Positions 42,957-51,677 of a stretch of DNA of 64,000 nt are shown here, one piece after another. The stretch is from the NCBI RefSeq assembly GCF_042680725.1, contig NZ_JBHUEK010000025.1, positions 496,001 to 560,000 on the forward strand, read 5' to 3'. Numbering within the stretch: the first letter of the stretch is position 1; every line of letters begins with the position of its first letter. The translations under genes and the position numbers were made by a program. Source of the stretch: Ferdinandcohnia salidurans (GTDB taxonomy: Bacteria; Bacillota; Bacilli; Bacillales; Bacillaceae_L). The notes under the pieces are model-generated. The model saw only the letters and a list, made by a program, of their open reading frames with translations. It searched no databases and was not told the DNA's origin.

Positions 42957-45900
42957 CTACATATTTCTTCGGTATTGTCCGCCTACTTCATAGAGCGCCT
43001 GTGTGATTTGGCCAAGACTTGCGACTTGAACCGTTTCCATCAATTCTTCAAAAATGTTTCCATTGTTCACAGCAACCTGTTTTAGTTTTTTTAATGCTTC
43101 TTCTACTTTATCCCTATTTCGTTCCTGGAATTCTTTTAAATTTTTAATTTGAAGTTCTTTTTCTTCTTTTGTTGCACGTGCGAGCTCGATATTGTTTAAA
43201 TCTTCCTCTGATGGCGGATTAGGATTTAAGTACGTATTTACGCCAATGATCGGAAGCTCTCCCGTATGCTTTTTCATCTCATAATACATGGACTCATCTT
43301 GAATTTTTCCGCGCTGATACTGTGTTTCCATCGCGCCAAGAACACCACCACGGTCATTTAGACGGTCGAATTCCTGAAGCACTGCTTCTTCCACTAAATC
43401 AGTGAGTTCCTCAACAATAAAAGAACCTTGAAGCGGATTTTCATTCTTCGTTAAGCCGTGCTCTTTCGTAATAATCATCTGAATTGCCATCGCACGGCGA
43501 ACCGATTCCTCGGTTGGTGTTGTAATGGCCTCATCGTATGCATTAGTATGAAGCGAGTTACAATTATCTTGAAGAGCCATTAGTGCCTGCAGTGTGGTAC
43601 GAATGTCATTAAAGTCAATTTCCTGTGCATGGAGGGAACGTCCAGATGTTTGTACATGGTACTTTAATTTTTGACTGCGCTCATTTGCTCCATATTTTTC
43701 TCTCATGACCGTTGCCCAAATGCGGCGTGCCACCCGGCCAATTACCGTATATTCTGGGTCTAGCCCATTACTAAAGAAGAAGGATAAGTTTGGTGCAAAA
43801 TCATCAATATTCATTCCACGGCTGAGGTAATATTCCACATACGTGAACCCGTTTGATAAGGTAAAAGCGAGTTGAGAAATCGGATTAGCACCAGCTTCTG
43901 CAATATGATAACCAGAAATGGATACTGAATAATAATTTCTTACTTTATGATCAATGAAATATTTTTGGATATCTCCCATCATCCTTAACGCAAATTCCGT
44001 TGAGAAAATACACGTATTTTGACCTTGATCTTCTTTTAAAATATCTGCCTGAACGGTGCCGCGAACTGTTTGTAATGTTTTCGCTCGTACCTCTTGGAAT
44101 TCCTCCACCGTTAAGATGCGGCCTAGTTCCTGTTCACGCTTTTCAACCTGTTGGTGAATTGCAGTATTCATGAACATCGCAAGGATAATTGGTGCTGGTC
44201 CATTGATTGTCATTGAAACCGAAGTAGACGGTGCACAAAGATCAAACCCTTTATAAAGCTTTTTCATATCATCGAGGGTACAAACGCTGACGCCACTTTC
44301 CCCGACTTTTCCATAAATATCAGGGCGATAGGCAGGGTCTTCACCATATAAGGTTACAGAGTCAAATGCTGTACTTAACCGTTTTGCATCATCATCCTTC
44401 GATAAATAATGAAAACGACGATTCGTTCGATCTGGAGTCCCTTCCCCAGCAAACTGACGCTTCGGATCTTCCCCTTCACGTTTGAATGGAAACACACCTG
44501 CTGTATAAGGGAATGCACCTGGAACATTCTCTTTATAGACCCAACGGAGAATTTCCCCGAAATCTTTAAATCCTGGGAGTGAAATCTTCGGAATCGATAG
44601 ACCAGAGAGACTTTTTGTTTTTAAAATCGTCACGATTTCCTTGTCACGAATTTTCGTAATGAATTTCTCACCCTTGTAGGTTTCCTTGAGAGATTCCCAG
44701 TTTCCAAGGATTTTCTTCGACTCATCCGAAAGCTTTGCTTCATATTGGGAGTGAAGTGTTTCAAGTGCTTTGAGGACGTCCTCGTTGCCAAGTTCCTTCA
44801 CACTTTCAATTGTACCGCTAATTTGAAATAGCTTTCTTGCAATCTCAACTTGTTCGGTTGCTTTTTTATGATAGTTTCGAACCGTGTCTGAGATCTCACG
44901 CAGATAATAACGGCGGTCATTCGGGATAATCACATTTTGTTTTTGGACATCTGCCGTCTTTTCGAAAGAAGTCTCCCAGTCTGTCGCCATTTTTTCATTG
45001 ATTTTATCCACTAGATTCGCAAAAAGGGCGTTCGTTCCTGGATCATTAAACTGACTTGCAATCGTACCGAATACCGGCATGTCTTCATAGTCTTTTTCAA
45101 ATAAAAGGTGGCTACGCTGATACTGCTTTTGTACTTGACGCTTCGCATCTTCTGAACCCTTGCGTTCGAATTTGTTAATTACAATTAGGTCAGCATAGTC
45201 AATCATGTCGATTTTTTCAAGCTGTGAAGGCGCACCAAATTCACTAGTCATGACATACATGGAGATGTCACAGACCTCTGTAATTTCAGCATCCCCTTGC
45301 CCAATCCCGCTTGTTTCAACAATGATTAAATCAAAGCCAGCTGCTTTTACAACTGCAATTGCATCTTTAATCGCCAGCGACAATTCTGATTTCGAGCCCC
45401 TCGTAGCAAGGCTTCGCATATACACCCTTGGAGAGAAAATCGCATTCATGCGAATTCGGTCCCCGAGTAAAGCACCACCGGTTTTTTGCTTCGTTGGGTC
45501 AACAGATAGAATCGCAACTTTTTTATCATCGAATTCATTGATAAAACGGCGAATCAGTTCGTCCGTGAGAGAGCTTTTTCCCGCTCCACCTGTACCTGTA
45601 ATCCCCACAACTGGAACCGTTTTTTCAAGATCTTTTATTTTTTGAATGATTGTTTCAGTCGCTGCCGCGGTTTCATTGTTGGTACCAATTTGATTTTCCG
45701 CAATCGTGATGAGCTTAGCGACTGTATTGTAGTCCCCATTTTGAAGGAGCTCAAGCTCATCTGTTAGCTCCGTGCTTGTTGGGTAATCACACTCTTGTAG
45801 CATCTTGTTGATCATTCCTTGTAGACCCAGATTGCGACCATCATCTGGAGAAAAAATCCCAGCAATTCCGTATTCATGAAGCTCCTTGATTTCACGAGGG

Positions 45901-46217
45901 ATGATAACCCCACCACCACCGCCATAGATGCGAATATGGGAAGCTCCCCGCTCTTTCAAAAGATCATACATATATTTAAAATATTCCACATGGCCACCCT
46001 GATACGAGGAAATCGCGATACCTTGCGCATCCTCTTGGATGGCCGCATTCACTACTTCCTCCACAGAACGGTTATGTCCAAGATGGATGACCTCTGCACC
46101 ACTCGCCTGTAGGATGCGACGCATGATATTAATTGAGGCATCATGCCCATCAAATAAGCTTGAAGCCGTCACAAACCGAACATGATGCTTTGGACGATAT
46201 ACCTCTACCGTACTCAT
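42957..46217 (-). CDS. icmF: Fused isobutyryl-CoA mutase (IcmF)
   Basis: This 1086-residue adenosylcobalamin enzyme interconverts isobutyryl-CoA and n-butyryl-CoA (related acyl-CoAs are also possible). The N-terminal B12-binding domain has Asp23-Gly-His25 (FDGHDAS), a MeaI-type G-protein chaperone domain follows with P-loop GTGGAGKSS (208-216) and NKFERKGSEDAKRQ, and the C-terminal half is the substrate-binding mutase barrel. All three domains are intact and in the order known for IcmF. ATG 46217 is preferred after GGGGGA. It ends an operon of thiolase, dehydrogenases and a TetR regulator, linking branched-chain and straight-chain acyl-CoA degradation. Confidence 0.96.
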   Translation of the reverse strand: MSTVEVYRPKHHVRFVTASSLFDGHDASINIMRRILQASGAEVIHLGHNRSVEEVVNAAIQEDAQGIAISSYQGGHVEYFKYMYDLLKERGASHIRIYGGGGGVIIPREIKELHEYGIAGIFSPDDGRNLGLQGMINKMLQECDYPTSTELTDELELLQNGDYNTVAKLITIAENQIGTNNETAAATETIIQKIKDLEKTVPVVGITGTGGAGKSSLTDELIRRFINEFDDKKVAILSVDPTKQKTGGALLGDRIRMNAIFSPRVYMRSLATRGSKSELSLAIKDAIAVVKAAGFDLIIVETSGIGQGDAEITEVCDISMYVMTSEFGAPSQLEKIDMIDYADLIVINKFERKGSEDAKRQVQKQYQRSHLLFEKDYEDMPVFGTIASQFNDPGTNALFANLVDKINEKMATDWETSFEKTADVQKQNVIIPNDRRYYLREISDTVRNYHKKATEQVEIARKLFQISGTIESVKELGNEDVLKALETLHSQYEAKLSDESKKILGNWESLKETYKGEKFITKIRDKEIVTILKTKSLSGLSIPKISLPGFKDFGEILRWVYKENVPGAFPYTAGVFPFKREGEDPKRQFAGEGTPDRTNRRFHYLSKDDDAKRLSTAFDSVTLYGEDPAYRPDIYGKVGESGVSVCTLDDMKKLYKGFDLCAPSTSVSMTINGPAPIILAMFMNTAIHQQVEKREQELGRILTVEEFQEVRAKTLQTVRGTVQADILKEDQGQNTCIFSTEFALRMMGDIQKYFIDHKVRNYYSVSISGYHIAEAGANPISQLAFTLSNGFTYVEYYLSRGMNIDDFAPNLSFFFSNGLDPEYTVIGRVARRIWATVMREKYGANERSQKLKYHVQTSGRSLHAQEIDFNDIRTTLQALMALQDNCNSLHTNAYDEAITTPTEESVRRAMAIQMIITKEHGLTKNENPLQGSFIVEELTDLVEEAVLQEFDRLNDRGGVLGAMETQYQRGKIQDESMYYEMKKHTGELPIIGVNTYLNPNPPSEEDLNNIELARATKEEKELQIKNLKEFQERNRDKVEEALKKLKQVAVNNGNIFEELMETVQVASLGQITQALYEVGGQYRRNM

Positions 46218-46237
46218 TTCCATTCCCCCAGTCTCAC

Positions 46238-46861
46238 CTATTTTGAAACGATTCCGCTTAACAAAAGCTCTGTTTGCATTTCAATATATTCCTCAAGTGT
46301 GAAAAGCCTGCGCATCGCCCAGCGGCGAAAACCCCACATCTGGCCTTGAACAAAAATATTATGAGCTACAAGTTCAACCTGTTTTTTCGGCAATTGAAGC
46401 TCCCCATTGGCGATGCAATCTTCAATTGCTTTTTCAAACATACCCACCATTTCTACTTCTTTGTTCAACACATATGGAAGAGCATCCTTTGAAAGAGATT
46501 TCGCCTCCTGATAAAGAACAAGAACCTCATCCTGCATCTCATCCATCACAAGAAAGTAATTGCGAATCGCAAGCTTCAGACTGTCTATACTACCTTCCTT
46601 AGTGTTGATTGCTTCCTCCATTCGCTCCTTAACCTGATCGTAAATACTGTCCACGACCAAATAAAGAACATCCTCTTTCTTACGGATATACTCATAAAGT
46701 GTGCCAATGCTAAAACCAGCAGCTTTTGCAATCTCTCTCGTTGTTGAGCGATGAAACCCTTTTTCCTTAAAAAGCGTCACCGCGCCCTTAATCATCTGAT
46801 CCCGTCGCTTCTTAACCAACCGCTCATCCTTCACCGAAGCCGGAACATCATTCCTCCGCAT
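46238..46861 (-). CDS. TetR-family transcriptional regulator
   Basis: This 207-residue repressor has a TetR helix-turn-helix (GFHRSTTREIAKAAGFSIGTLYEYI, about 35-58 in outline) and a helical ligand domain. Its location between acyl-CoA dehydrogenase and icmF genes suggests it senses acyl-CoA and controls this operon, like FadR of Bacillus. ATG 46861 has GGAGGTGAAAAG upstream; the frame to 46918 runs through an R4 palindrome and lacks a ribosome site. It is 20 bases from icmF. Confidence 0.9.
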   Translation of the reverse strand: MRRNDVPASVKDERLVKKRRDQMIKGAVTLFKEKGFHRSTTREIAKAAGFSIGTLYEYIRKKEDVLYLVVDSIYDQVKERMEEAINTKEGSIDSLKLAIRNYFLVMDEMQDEVLVLYQEAKSLSKDALPYVLNKEVEMVGMFEKAIEDCIANGELQLPKKQVELVAHNIFVQGQMWGFRRWAMRRLFTLEEYIEMQTELLLSGIVSK

Positions 46862-46875
46862 CTTTTCACCTCCAA

Positions 46876-46938
46876 CTGGGACAGCTGTCCATCGTCCCAT
46901 CATTTTTTCCTGGGACAAGGGACCTGTCCCCTTGACCC
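46876..46938. repeat. R4 palindromes between acdA and the TetR gene
   Basis: GGGACAGCTGTCC (46878 on) and TGGGACAAGGGACC followed by TGTCCCCTTGACCCA (46911-46939) sit between the acdA stop and the TetR start. The second pairs with itself through GGGACAAGGG / CCCTTGACCC. Confidence 0.7.
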
Positions 46939-46939
46939 A

Positions 46940-48079
46940 CTATTTTGTTAACATTCTAGATATGACGAGGCGTTGAATTTCTTGTGTGCCTTCATAGATT
47001 TGGGTTATTTTTGCGTCACGCATATAGCGCTCGACTGGATAGTCCTTTGTATAGCCGTAACCACCAAAGACTTGAACTGCTTCTGTTGTTACTTTCATCG
47101 CGGTATCACCAGCAAAAAGTTTCGACATAGCAGATTCTTTTCCATATGGAAGTCCTTCTGATTCTAGCCAAGCAGCTTGATAGGTTAGTAGACGGGCTGC
47201 CTCGACACTTGTTGCCATATCGGCAAGCTTGAAGCCAACACCCTGTTGAGCGGCAATCGGTTTACCGAACTGGACACGTTCTTTCGCATATTCGGTAGCT
47301 GCATCCAGAGCTCCTTGCGCAATTCCGACCGCCTGGGCTGCAATCCCGTTACGTCCTCCATCAAGCGTCATCATCGCAATCTTAAAGCCTTCACCCTCTT
47401 CGCCAAGTAAGTTTTCCTTAGGGACACGGCACTCTTCAAACATAATTTCAGTAGTAGGTGATGAACGAATGCCCATCTTCTGTTCCTTTTTCCCTACAGA
47501 GAAACCTGGGAAGTCGCTTTCGATAATAAACGCACTTGTACCTTTATGTTTTGAAGTTGGGTCGGTTAATGCAAACACCACATAAATATCTGCAATTCCA
47601 CCGTTTGTGATGAAGATTTTAGACCCGTTTAATACATAATGGTCGCCTTCTACTCTAGCAGTGGTTCTCATTCCACCTGCATCTGAACCAGAGCCAGGCT
47701 CTGTTAATCCATAAGCACCAATTTTTTCTCCCTGTGCCATTGGACGTAAGTATTTTTGCTTCTGTTCTTCACTACCAAACTTGTAAATCGGCCAACCTGC
47801 AAGAGATGTATGAGCGGAAAGAGTTACCCCTGTTGATGCACATACTCTTGAAAGCTCCTCAACCGCGATACAATATGCTAAATAGTCACTACCAATACCG
47901 CCATATTCCTCTGGCCATGGAATTCCCGTTAAGCCAAGTTCAGCCATTTTATCGAAAATTTCACGATCAAAGCGTTCTTCTTCATCTCGCTCCGCCGCTG
48001 TCGGTGCAACCTCATTCTTTGCAAAATCACGAACCATCTTACGAATCATTTCATGCTCTTCAGACAACTTAAAAAACAT
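46940..48079 (-). CDS. acdA: Acyl-CoA dehydrogenase AcdA
   Basis: This 379-residue FAD enzyme introduces the alpha-beta double bond in acyl-CoA. The FAD/substrate signatures GAYGLTEPGSGSDAGG (about 123-138) and QVFGGYGYTKDYPVERYMRD are present, and the catalytic Glu lies in IYEGTQEIQ near residue 364. The sequence closely matches my memory of B. subtilis AcdA, including the N terminus EEHEMIRKMVRDFAKNEV. ATG 48079 follows GGAGG by 8 bases. It sits fourth in the thiolase operon. Confidence 0.95.
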   Translation of the reverse strand: MFFKLSEEHEMIRKMVRDFAKNEVAPTAAERDEEERFDREIFDKMAELGLTGIPWPEEYGGIGSDYLAYCIAVEELSRVCASTGVTLSAHTSLAGWPIYKFGSEEQKQKYLRPMAQGEKIGAYGLTEPGSGSDAGGMRTTARVEGDHYVLNGSKIFITNGGIADIYVVFALTDPTSKHKGTSAFIIESDFPGFSVGKKEQKMGIRSSPTTEIMFEECRVPKENLLGEEGEGFKIAMMTLDGGRNGIAAQAVGIAQGALDAATEYAKERVQFGKPIAAQQGVGFKLADMATSVEAARLLTYQAAWLESEGLPYGKESAMSKLFAGDTAMKVTTEAVQVFGGYGYTKDYPVERYMRDAKITQIYEGTQEIQRLVISRMLTK

Positions 48080-48095
48080 CTCCATTACCTCCATC

Positions 48096-48166
48096 GGGAC
48101 AGAGGGACAGGTCCCTCGTCCCACCATTATTTTCCTGGGACAAGGGACCTGTCCCCTTGACCCACT
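48096..48166. repeat. R4 palindrome pair between two acyl-CoA dehydrogenase genes
   Basis: GGGACAGAGGGACAGG with TCCCTCGTCCC, then TGGGACAAGGGACC with TGTCCCCTTGACCCA. Both arms of each unit are complementary. They lie between the mmgC-like stop (48168) and the acdA start. Confidence 0.75.
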
Positions 48167-48167
48167 T

Positions 48168-49301
48168 TTATAAATGTTTGCTGATGACGATTTTTTGAAT
48201 TTCGCTGGTGCCTTCGTATATTTCAGTTATTTTGGCATCACGGAAGAATCGTTCTACCGGATAATCTTTTGTATAGCCATAGCCCCCGTAAACCTGAATG
48301 GCTTCGGTTGTGACCTCCACTGCTGTTCTTGAGGCAAATAGCTTTGCCATCGAGGATTCTTTACCACATGGTAAGCCTTGGTCGTGTAGAAAGGCAGCGC
48401 GATAGACTAGTAGTTTTGCAGCCTCAACATTTGTCGCCATATCTGCAAGCTTAAAGCCGACTCCCTGCAAGGAGGCGATTGGTTTACCGAATTGGTAACG
48501 ATTCTTCGCATACTCCACTGCATGCTCTACTGCTGCCTCCGCAATCCCAAGCGCTTGAGCAGCAATGCCGATTCGACCCATACTTAGATTCGCCATCGCG
48601 ACTTTAAAGCCCTCACCTTCAACGCCTAGTATATTCTCAACTGGCACCTTCACATCTTCAAGCGTGATTTGAAGCGTACGTGAACCGAGAAGGCCCATTT
48701 TATGCTCATCTTTTCCGAACACAAAGCCCGGTGTATCTTTTTCAACAATAAAAGCTGTAATGCCCTTGCTTCCCGTTTCGTTCGGGTTTGTTCGGGCAAA
48801 TACAATATATACATCCGCTTCGCCACCATTTGTGACAAACACCTTTGAACCATTTAACACATAATGGTCATCCTTTTTAACAGCTCTTGTTTTTAAACTT
48901 GCTGCATCTGAGCCAGCGCTCGGTTCTGTGAGACAAAAAGCCCCCAGGTACTCTCCACTTGCTAGCTTTGGAATATACTTTTGCTTTTGCTCTTCCGTTC
49001 CAAAATATAGGATAGGATGCGTACCAACTGAGGTATGAACGGATAAAATAACCCCGATGGTTGCGCTCACCTTAGATAGTTCATTGATCGCAATAATATA
49101 CGACGTAAAATCCATCCCGGCTCCGCCATATTTTTCAGGTGTTGTAATTCCCATTAATCCAAGGGACCCCATTTTCGAAAGAATTTCTCGTGGAAATTCC
49201 CCCTTTTCCATACGCTCCACAAACGGCGCGATTTCCTCTTTCGCAAAATCACGTACCATTTTTCGCATCATTTCTTGTTCTTCTGTAAAATGAAAATTCA
49301 T
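48168..49301 (-). CDS. Acyl-CoA dehydrogenase (MmgC-like)
   Basis: This second 377-residue acyl-CoA dehydrogenase contains GAFCLTEPSAGSDAASL and QVYGGYGYTKDYPVERFFRD, with the catalytic Glu in IYEGTSEIQ. It is clearly diverged from its neighbour acdA and closer to B. subtilis MmgC (N terminus EEQEMMRKMVRDFAKEEIAP). Two paralogues side by side suggest different chain-length or branched-chain preferences. ATG 49301 follows GGAGGG. It lies between hbd and acdA. Confidence 0.93.
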   Translation of the reverse strand: MNFHFTEEQEMMRKMVRDFAKEEIAPFVERMEKGEFPREILSKMGSLGLMGITTPEKYGGAGMDFTSYIIAINELSKVSATIGVILSVHTSVGTHPILYFGTEEQKQKYIPKLASGEYLGAFCLTEPSAGSDAASLKTRAVKKDDHYVLNGSKVFVTNGGEADVYIVFARTNPNETGSKGITAFIVEKDTPGFVFGKDEHKMGLLGSRTLQITLEDVKVPVENILGVEGEGFKVAMANLSMGRIGIAAQALGIAEAAVEHAVEYAKNRYQFGKPIASLQGVGFKLADMATNVEAAKLLVYRAAFLHDQGLPCGKESSMAKLFASRTAVEVTTEAIQVYGGYGYTKDYPVERFFRDAKITEIYEGTSEIQKIVISKHL

Positions 49302-49371
49302 GCTGCTTCCCTCCAATATGGGATCTTGATGAGTTGGGTTGTGTTTAAGAGTTGTCACTTAGTGCTCACCC

Positions 49372-50226
49372 CTATCCTTCGTACGTGTAGAAACCTCGAC
49401 CAGATTTTTTCCCTAACCAACCAGCTTTCACGTATTTTCGAAGCAATGGACATGGTCTGTATTTGTCATCCCCAAATCCTTCATGTAGGGTCTCCATAAT
49501 GTAAAGACATGTATCAAGCCCGATAAAATCAGCGAGAGTTAGTGGCCCCATCGGATGATTCATGCCAAGCTTCATCACTTCGTCAATCGCTTCTTTTGTA
49601 GCAACACCTTCATAAAGGGTGTAAATGGCTTCATTTATCATCGGCATTAAAATACGGTTTGACACAAATCCTGGGAAGTCATTGACTTCGACTGGCACCT
49701 TATTCAACGTTTTAGTCATATCTTCAATCACTTGATAGACTTCATCAGCTGTGGCTAAGCCACGAATAATTTCAACTAATTTCATTACTGGAACTGGATT
49801 CATAAAATGCATGCCAATTACCTTTTCCGGGCGCTTCGTGGCCGCGGCAATTTCTGTAATTGGAAGAGAGGAAGTATTTGTTGCTAAAATAGCATTCTGA
49901 GGTGCAATTTCATCTAGTTGTGAGAAAAGTTTCGTCTTGATGTCCATATTTTCAACGGCCGCCTCAATCACAAGGTCGACATCACTTGCATTTTGCAAAT
50001 CAATAGATGGAGTAAGTCTTCCCAAGGTCGCCTGCTTCTCTTCTTCACTCATGCGACCTTTATCAACCTGGCGTGTAAGGTTTTTCGATATCGTCCCAAA
50101 CCCTCGATCTAAGTATTCTTGTTTTAAATCATGGAGTTTCACATCATAGCCTGCCATCGCACAAACCTGTGCAATCCCAGATCCCATCTGTCCTGCACCT
50201 ATGACCATCACTTTTTGAACTTTCAT
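49372..50226 (-). CDS. 3-hydroxybutyryl-CoA dehydrogenase (MmgB-like)
   Basis: This 284-residue NAD(P)-dependent enzyme oxidises 3-hydroxyacyl-CoA. The N-terminal Rossmann loop is VIGAGQMGSGIAQVCA and the catalytic His lies in GMHFMNPVPVMKLVE; the C-terminal dimerisation domain has NHPMGPLTLADFIGLD. ATG 50226 is 8 bases after TAGGAGG. It is the second gene of the thiolase operon. Confidence 0.95.
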   Translation of the reverse strand: MKVQKVMVIGAGQMGSGIAQVCAMAGYDVKLHDLKQEYLDRGFGTISKNLTRQVDKGRMSEEEKQATLGRLTPSIDLQNASDVDLVIEAAVENMDIKTKLFSQLDEIAPQNAILATNTSSLPITEIAAATKRPEKVIGMHFMNPVPVMKLVEIIRGLATADEVYQVIEDMTKTLNKVPVEVNDFPGFVSNRILMPMINEAIYTLYEGVATKEAIDEVMKLGMNHPMGPLTLADFIGLDTCLYIMETLHEGFGDDKYRPCPLLRKYVKAGWLGKKSGRGFYTYEG

Positions 50227-50285
50227 CAAACATACCTCCTATCGGTGGTAAAACAATTGTCACCACCTGTCTATTTTTTTGAGAT

Positions 50286-51467
50286 TTAGTTTACTTCGAC
50301 CATAATTGCATCGCCTTGCCCGCCACCACTACAGATTGCTGCAATGCCAATGCCACCGCCACGGCGTTTTAATTCATGAATAAGGGTAATAATAATTCTT
50401 GCCCCACTAGCCCCGATTGGGTGACCAAGTGCTACTGCCCCACCATTGACATTGACTTTCTCAGGGTCAAGATTAGCAATTTTGCCACTTGTTAAAGCAA
50501 CTGCCGCAAAGGCTTCGTTAATTTCAAACAAATCGATTTCATCGACGGACTTGCCCGTCTTCTTTAACAATTCATTGATGACCAGGCCCGGGGTTTTCGG
50601 GAAATCCTTTGCTTCAACAGAAATTGCAGCATGGGCTAGTATCGTCGCAAGAGGTTCTTTTCCTTCTTGCTTTGCTCGCTCCTCACTCATAAGAACAAGT
50701 GCAGCTGCTCCATCATTCACGCCAGGCGCATTCCCAGCCGTAATCGTGCCATCTGCACTAAACACAGACTTCAGCTTTGCTAACTTTTCAATGGTTGTGT
50801 CTGCTCGTGGAGCTTCGTCACGGTCTACAACTGTGGTTGCACCTTTACGTCCTTTTACCTCTACTGCAACAATTTCCTCTGCGAGCTTACCAGATTCAAT
50901 TGCCGTAACGGCACGCTCGTGACTGCGGAGAGCCCACTCGTCTTGTTCTTCACGGGAAATACTAAGCTCTGACGCCACTTCATTGCCATAGGTTCCCATA
51001 TGAACCCCCTGGAAGCTACAGGTTAAGCCATCATGAACCATTAAGTCCTTTAAGCTTGCATCTCCCATTCGTAGCCCAAAGCGTGCTTTAGGCAAAAAAT
51101 AAGGCGCATTGCTCATCGATTCCATACCACCAGCAACAATTACCTCTTCATCACCCGCACGAATAATTTGATCAGCAAGTGTAACACTGCGAAGTCCTGA
51201 AGCGCACACTTTATTGATGGTTTCTGTTTTTACTTCCCACGGAATTCCTGCGTTTCTTGCAGCCTGTCTGGATGGAATTTGCCCTTGGCCACCCTGTAGA
51301 ACATTTCCAAAGATCACTTCATCAATCTTTTCACCTTCAATTCCTGCCCGCTTTAATGCTTCCTTGATGGCGATTCCACCAAGTTCAGACGCTGTTAATG
51401 AACTAAGACTTCCCCCTAATTTTCCAAAAGGAGTACGAACACCACTGACAATAACTGTTTTCCCCAT
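50286..51467 (-). CDS. Acetyl-CoA C-acetyltransferase (thiolase, MmgA-like)
   Basis: This 393-residue thiolase cleaves or forms acetoacetyl-CoA. The nucleophilic Cys is in NKVCASGLRS (about residue 88), the GHPIGASGARI His and the C-terminal AAICSGGGQG Cys complete the active site. ATG 51467 has GGAGGTTGGAGC upstream; the frame to 51575 has no ribosome site and runs through the operator-like region. It is the first gene of the operon thl-hbd-acd-acdA-tetR-icmF. Confidence 0.95.
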   Translation of the reverse strand: MGKTVIVSGVRTPFGKLGGSLSSLTASELGGIAIKEALKRAGIEGEKIDEVIFGNVLQGGQGQIPSRQAARNAGIPWEVKTETINKVCASGLRSVTLADQIIRAGDEEVIVAGGMESMSNAPYFLPKARFGLRMGDASLKDLMVHDGLTCSFQGVHMGTYGNEVASELSISREEQDEWALRSHERAVTAIESGKLAEEIVAVEVKGRKGATTVVDRDEAPRADTTIEKLAKLKSVFSADGTITAGNAPGVNDGAAALVLMSEERAKQEGKEPLATILAHAAISVEAKDFPKTPGLVINELLKKTGKSVDEIDLFEINEAFAAVALTSGKIANLDPEKVNVNGGAVALGHPIGASGARIIITLIHELKRRGGGIGIAAICSGGGQGDAIMVEVN

Positions 51468-51532
51468 GCTCCAACCTCCTTGTTTTTGGCCTCGACCTAA
51501 CCTAAAATCGAAACCGCTTACATTTTTTCGAC

Positions 51533-51546
51533 TGAACGCTCGCTCA
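51533..51546. promoter_or_regulatory. FadR-like operator upstream of the thiolase operon
   Basis: TGAACGCTCGCTCA is an imperfect palindrome of TGAAYG half-sites, close to the Bacillus FadR consensus (TGAATGA-N-TCATTCA). It overlaps a TTGAGC -35-like sequence on the minus strand. Confidence 0.45.
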
Positions 51547-51677
51547 ACCTTGTCTGAAAGAAGGAGGCGTACCAATGTACACCTCTCTTTATCTGTTAAT
51601 CTATTACGAATAAATGAAATGTTTCCTATATTGCTATTTTACAACATTATAGATGGAAGATAAATCATATATTACCA

